NCBI GenBank assembly: GCA_921293015.1
Contig: OV121096.1
Location: 12,589,000-12,652,999 of the forward strand
DNA length: 64,000 bases
Source: Phorcus lineatus
Taxonomy: Eukaryota; Mollusca; Gastropoda; Trochida; Trochidae
Direction of reading: 5' to 3'
A program made the translations under genes and the position numbers. Of the stretch, positions 60,401 through 64,000 are shown piece by piece. Below the pieces are notes generated by a model that saw only the letters and a program-made list of their open reading frames with translations, was not told the origin of the DNA and ran no database searches. Position 1 is the stretch's first letter. Each line of letters starts with the position of its first letter.

Positions 60401-61517
60401 AGGTTGCCTTGAGACGAGAAAGAATCCGCCAACAGCACCTGTACATCCCTGGATGTGGCCTACTGCACCATGGGAAAGAATACACATAGACTTTGCTGGA
60501 CCATTTTTGGATAGAATGTTTATGGTTGTTGTGGACGCATATTCCAAATGGCCAGAAATTGAAATTATGAAATCAACCACAGCAACAGCGACCGTGTCAG
60601 TCCTTCGACAGATGTGTGTCAGATACGGAATACCAGACAACATTGTCACAGACAACGGTCCACAGTTCACCTCTGAAGAAATGTCAATGTTCACAAGGAA
60701 GAATGGCATCAAGCATATTTTCTCAGCACCCTATCATCCAGCAAGCAACGGACAAGCAGAGAGGTTAGTCCAATCCTTCAAGAACTCCATGAAAGCGGAA
60801 AAGAAAAACTTATCAGTTGAACAGAAACTTGCAAACTTTCTATTAGCTTATAGGAACACACCACACACAACAACGGGTGAAACACCAGCCGTCCTGATGT
60901 GTGGAAGACGCTTGAAAACGCGACTCGACTTGGTTAAGCCAAATCTACGCAAAACTGTCAAACAACGCCAAGCTGCAAGTATGGAGTCTGGGAAAACAGC
61001 TCGTCAGTTGTTGCCAGGACAGCATATCCTCATCAGATCCTATCGACCAGCCGAGAAATGGATGACTGGAGTGGTTCTTGAGAAAACTGGAGTTTTGTCA
61101 TACAAAGTGCGAAATTCCAATGGTACAGTTGCTCGACGTCATATCGACCAATTGCTCGACAACACAACAGATGCCGATTCAGAGAACCGTAGAGCTGAGG
61201 TGTCATCTGATATTCTACATGATAAGGCGAGAGCCTTGGTGAACGACAACGTGACAGCCAACCCAACCATCGCAGATTGTGTCAACACACAAGGTGGTGT
61301 GAGTGTGCAGTGTAGTGCCGAGAGCAGTGATAACCCTGCTGACGCACCAGGAAATGTGTCTGTGCAGTGTAGTAAAGGCAGCAGTGATAACCCTGCTCCG
61401 GTGGAATGTGATGCAGAAGTACGGTCCAGTCCAGACCGTCTTCCTGATTCAGGGCCATCGATGCCTCGCAGAAACCCAGCACGGAGCCGACGAGCCCCGA
61501 ACAAGTTGGATTTGTAG
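57411..61517 (+). CDS. Gypsy gag-pol polyprotein, 1,368 codons, open
   Basis: A single frame from ATG at 57,411 encodes all proteins the element needs to copy itself by reverse transcription. In order: a gag-like region (about residues 1-200); two zinc knuckles, CWRCGNKGHSEDKC (from 58,020) and CNGCKQKGHIKRVC; an aspartic protease with ELDTGAS (about 58,315); reverse transcriptase with CLLDDMI (about 59,195); RNase H with VASDASPYGIGA; integrase with an HHCC finger (CQGC) and the DDE residues in HIDFAG, VTDNGPQF and NGQAE (60,485-60,755); and a C-terminal tail with two near-repeats of VQCS..SSDNPA. No stop or frameshift separates gag from pol, so the two are made as one fusion. The frame is also open upstream to 57,399, but 57,411 is the first ATG. 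Confidence 0.95.
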   Translation: MAGKFFLENFDDSSDDWPTYYERLEQYFIFSEIKDDKRVAALLSLVGGKTYSLLRDLTAPAKPADKTLGQLAELLRNHLCPKPLLIAERFRFHKRDQLPTESVSGYYAELKKLARTCAFDGFLEDALRDRFVCGIRTESIQKRLLSEDGLNCSKALSIAVAMETASKDTRELQGGKPQSTNRVTQFKNRDKGERKKNTSKFKPCWRCGNKGHSEDKCIFKDETCNGCKQKGHIKRVCRNVKSFGRTFKKKVHAVEDCVDSSSDCDSDCDLAYVRKVDNSESDGDDPIWVQVIINDKPVTMELDTGASLSLITERDLKKFLPGLHITDTDIHLNTYTEEKVSTAGQVTVNVKVQTLHGHTVEGDVNLIVVKRGGPPLFGRNWIRKLQLDWRSIKQISSINLVSKITNTNQRLEALCEQYSEIFEPNIGTLTSIKAKLTLKEDAQPKFCKPRQVPFALRPKVEEELERLAADGILSRVSTSEWATPIVPVVKRSQEVRICGDFKVTVNPQLRVEQYPLPKIDDIFATLSGGICFSKIDLRNAYLQMEVDEDSKELLTINTHKGLFQYNRLVFGIASAPAIWQKAIDQVLQGIPMTECLLDDMIITGRTEDEHLNNLEQVFKRLKENNLRVNKEKCEFFKEKIQYCGHEIDKEGLHKSSDKIKAITDVPKPQDVSQVRSFLGLVNYYHKFLPNISSVLHPLNNLLEHKTEFKWDKSCDEAFEEAKRLITSNQVLTHYDPTKPVRVASDASPYGIGAVMSHVFNDGSERPITFASRSLNKAERNYSQIDKEALSIVFAVKKFHMYLYGRHFTLVTDHQPLTSIFHPEKSIPAMTAARLQRYALFLSGHQYDIEYRNTTKHGNADGLSRLPLKTERSGQDTSDVFYIHQIDTLPVTASQLKNRTRRDPVLSQVLELTLQGWPDSCPNEELRPFYTRRREISVCQGCLMWGLRVVIPSIHQNQCLEEIHTGHMGVVRMKALARSYVWWPNIDSQIEQMAKTCQGCLETRKNPPTAPVHPWMWPTAPWERIHIDFAGPFLDRMFMVVVDAYSKWPEIEIMKSTTATATVSVLRQMCVRYGIPDNIVTDNGPQFTSEEMSMFTRKNGIKHIFSAPYHPASNGQAERLVQSFKNSMKAEKKNLSVEQKLANFLLAYRNTPHTTTGETPAVLMCGRRLKTRLDLVKPNLRKTVKQRQAASMESGKTARQLLPGQHILIRSYRPAEKWMTGVVLEKTGVLSYKVRNSNGTVARRHIDQLLDNTTDADSENRRAEVSSDILHDKARALVNDNVTANPTIADCVNTQGGVSVQCSAESSDNPADAPGNVSVQCSKGSSDNPAPVECDAEVRSSPDRLPDSGPSMPRRNPARSRRAPNKLDL

Positions 61518-61658
61518 ATCCATATGTTTGATTGAACTTACTCTCAATTAGTGTAAATGTGTAAATAACTAATGCACCAGAGCACCAGTTTCAGACTGTA
61601 AATGTGTTGATTTATATTGCTTGTGCAGCAGCTCTCTTATGAGGGAATTAGGAATAGT

Positions 61659-61667
61659 GGGGAGGAG
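61659..61667 (+). other. Polypurine tract
   Basis: GGGGAGGAG sits immediately before the TG of the 3' LTR, where plus-strand priming is expected. Confidence 0.8.
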
Positions 61668-61855
61668 TGTTGTGTATGTAACTATTGATAGCACAACTAT
61701 TGTGCGGAGTTATCTCCCTTACACCACGCATGCCCTGTAACGATACCGCGAATAAATTGTCTTGTACCTGCCACCCGAGTGTTCGGACGTCTTTTGTGTT
61801 AGCTGGAGTATATGTATTAATTAAGTGTATAAGAACCTAGCCTTGGTACACTAAA
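61668..61855 (+). repeat. 3' LTR
   Basis: It has the same 188 nt as 57,049-57,236, offset by 4,619, followed directly by the ATAAC target duplication. Confidence 0.93.
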
Positions 61856-61860
61856 ATAAC

Positions 61861-62034
61861 TTTTATTGTTCTAAACACTTTTCTTTCGAATGTTTTGAGC
61901 GTCACCACATCCAGCTTGCAAGTTGGGGTTACTCCAACCCGAGACCGAGACCGAGACTGAAGAAGGAAGCATGCGCTGATATCCCTCTAGTTTTAGGCGA
62001 AATGACGCCTAAGAAAAAAGAACAGCCGTCATAA
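61861..62034 (+). pseudogene. THAP zinc-finger frame, 3' part
   Basis: The frame resumes in phase after the target duplication with FYCSKHFSFECFERHHIQL (the C-x2-H half of the finger), then an arginine/proline-rich stretch RPRPRLKKEA. The AVPTIF box usual at this point is replaced by ACADIP, and TAA follows at 62,032-62,034. Either the box is degenerate or a splice site precedes it. The two halves total 106 codons. Confidence 0.8.
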
Positions 62035-63420
62035 AAAATTAAAATTATTTGAATCAAGTATCAGATATCATAAATTACTGATAGTATCAAGCTGTCATTA
62101 AATTGTTAACGAGTAGTCTTACGTGGACGATATGTCGCTTCCATGATGTTGAGTTGTAGCAATTACAAATGCAGACGACAGATGATAGACGAATTTCAAA
62201 TCTATTTCTTGACATAAACATCGAATGACAGTTAATGACAATGGCTGAATCCTAACACAGGTATAATATTTCAAGTATTTTCCATAACTTGATAAGCGAA
62301 ACGTAATTCAAAGAGCAACAAAAAATCAAAGCTGAAATGACTTGCGAGACTTTCCGAGAGGCTCTCGTTGTCGTCGGGCAACTATTACGTCACAGCCTCG
62401 CTTTTGCTTTGGGCATCTCCTCATTATTATTCGGAATAACTCGTGTCTCGCTCGGAAATTATAGGATTTTGACTAAAGTAGGTCAGCGCGAATTTCGCCT
62501 TTTCATCAAACATCCAGTTGAACATATGATCAACAATTGCATTGAACTAACTAAAACTTTCTTAAATAGGGTTTTAAAATCCTCTAAACCCTGTACATGG
62601 TATTACTCTCTACGTACAATCGCTTACTCAGTTATCTGCTTGATGTGAACGAATTCTCTAGTTAACCAGCCTCTCCTTGTTGACAATTACCCTTTATTAT
62701 ATACCCATGTAAACTTAGGATAGTAGGGATACAATACGGAATACGTCTTCAAATTCCGTATTTCGCTCGAGAATCCGTATTGCACGCCTGTCGGTTCTAC
62801 TTTTTCTGAACCTTGGGACTTCGCAGGTATTTATAGATGTAAATTTAGGTCATTGGGATTCCCAGTTTGCGAGAGTTGCACAAACTCTTATAAAACATGA
62901 ATGTCATTTCCAAATGATTTGATTACAATTATAAACAAATTCCATGAACCTTGAAAATCAGCAGCGAAAGCGTAGACTTATAAATTTATTTAAGAGTGAC
63001 TCCGACTAACTGACGGCTCGAGCCAATGACGACAAGGTATTTGAAAATTTTGAAAATAACCTTGAACTTTGAAAGTCAAGTACTGATTTCTACACGATTG
63101 TTTGTAAACAAAATAGTTTGACCATTGTTTGATTTATGCTTTATCATATTAATTCAATTCTGAATTTGATCAAAATATTTTTTTTATCTATTTGTTGTTA
63201 TTGTAAGATGTGAAAGTCGGACTTGATATACTTGACGTCATGCGGAGGAATGTGGCATTCAGGTCAATTGCGTTATTCGGTCATCGGCGTACTAATACCA
63301 ATGTCAAGGTAACCTCAACGCGGAAGTATGTATGGCGTGAAAATGTGTATCGCTACGCAACCTATTATTTGTATGAATCACAAAATGATTTGGTTTATTA
63401 ATTAAGATCGGGTAATTAAT
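62035..63420. other. No recognised gene
   Basis: A 103-codon open frame at 62,337-62,648 shows no domain I know. Short inverted CAATACGGA / TCCGTATTG motifs occur at 62,729-62,785. Nothing else is supportable. Confidence 0.45.
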
Positions 63421-63423
63421 AAA

Positions 63424-63584
63424 TATAGAACGTCATACTAGTGCATTTTGATGTTTTGTATTGAACTCGAAGATGTCATAGGAGCAGAGAAACAACTCGT
63501 TCTTCGAACTCGTTGTTTCTCTGCTCCCATGACATCTTCTCGTTCAATACAAAACATCACAAAGCACTAGTATGACGTTCTATA
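63424..63584. repeat. Long hairpin with about 70-nt arms
   Basis: The outer ends TATAGAACGTCATACTAGTG and CACTAGTATGACGTTCTATA are exact reverse complements. The arms continue nearly perfectly through TGTTTTGTATTGAAC, AGATGTCAT and GAGCAGAGAAACAA to a short TTCGAA centre. It is a foldback element or a recent inverted duplication; the arms would extrude as a cruciform or give a double-stranded RNA stem if transcribed. Confidence 0.9.
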
Positions 63585-64000
63585 AATGTATTCTCCTCTT
63601 TAACATGGTCAAGTTTAAAGACATGCATTTGCCTTATTCGCCATACGTGAATGTTAAATGTAGGATCAAGCATAGATTTACAACATTTCGCTGCGTTGAA
63701 AGTTACATTGCTTGACTTTAATTACTTGCATTGTAACAAACTGTTTTATCTGTGCGTGCCTACATGCTCCGAATCCCCTTAATTGACTTATGTAGAAAGC
63801 TATAACATGCAATGGTCAGCATAGTAAATAGGACATGTGAGTGTACTGTGTAACTGCGGTGACGTCCACAGATATAGTTGTTTGGAAGGGTTTGCTCCTA
63901 CCGGCGTTTGTGATAAGAAGTGTCTAAGGTCAAAACACTCTTTCATTTACAAACATTAGGTAATTTTCAAATATATGCACGTTGAAAGTGCTTCATACGC

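Larger units (their letters stand above)
57049..61855 (+). mobile_element. Full-length Ty3/gypsy LTR retrotransposon
   Basis: A complete 4.8-kb element: 188-bp LTRs, primer binding site, one uninterrupted gag-pol frame, polypurine tract and target duplication. By my base-by-base reading the two LTRs are identical, which points to recent insertion. Domain order is gag, two CCHC knuckles, protease, reverse transcriptase, RNase H, integrase, as in Ty3/gypsy; no envelope frame is present. It probably belongs to a Mag-like or related lineage, but that needs a phylogeny. It interrupts a THAP frame. Confidence 0.95.

Noticed and set aside
56902..62034. P-element-type transposase because of the THAP domain
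   Set aside because: Only the finger is visible. No transposase catalytic region follows within the window, so a host THAP gene is equally possible.

Overview
This window looks like nuclear DNA of an invertebrate animal, most probably a marine mollusc. The reasons are many short exons with GT-AG introns, AT-rich non-coding sequence, a tRNA-derived SINE whose tail ends in CACT repeats (a kind I associate with gastropods and bivalves), TTAA- and TA-flanked MITEs, a 5'-truncated LINE, and an intact Ty3/gypsy element. The species call is inference.

Layout. Positions 1-9,200 hold no recognisable gene; they contain a degenerate LINE piece, copies of a dispersed repeat and a TTAA-flanked MITE. Positions 9,220-50,608 are a tandem segmental duplication of two head-to-head genes. 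Each unit carries an arylsulfatase B-like gene on the minus strand and, about 5-6 kb away, a secreted PAN/EGF-like/sushi protein gene on the plus strand. The junction of the units is at about 33,205. Unit 1 (9,220-33,205) keeps an intact 14-exon sulfatase (501 aa by my splice model, all catalytic motifs present) but a broken PAN/sushi gene. Unit 2 (33,205-50,608) has a broken sulfatase (exons 6-11 gone, then a frameshift and stop) but an intact PAN/sushi gene that continues to 54,692 with four more sushi exons. The pair has therefore decayed reciprocally, leaving one working copy of each gene.

Both units carry later insertions absent from the other: TTAA MITEs, a LINE, a mariner-type MITE, SINEs, minisatellites and hairpins. 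Comparing filled and empty sites dates many of these after the duplication.

Positions 54,700-56,900 have no recognised gene. From 56,902 a THAP zinc-finger reading frame begins. It is interrupted after codon 49 by a complete Ty3/gypsy element (57,049-61,855) with 188-bp LTRs that I read as identical, a tRNA-Ser-type primer site, one open gag-pol frame of 1,368 codons and a 5-bp target duplication. The THAP frame resumes exactly in phase at 61,861 and stops at 62,034. The last 2 kb hold a long hairpin and nothing else I recognise.

How the genes may work together: a secreted sulfatase and a secreted multi-domain binding protein sit side by side and were duplicated together. A shared role in sulfated-glycan biology or extracellular recognition is possible, but the sequence does not show it. 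Splice sites were assigned by hand from phase, consensus and protein family fit.
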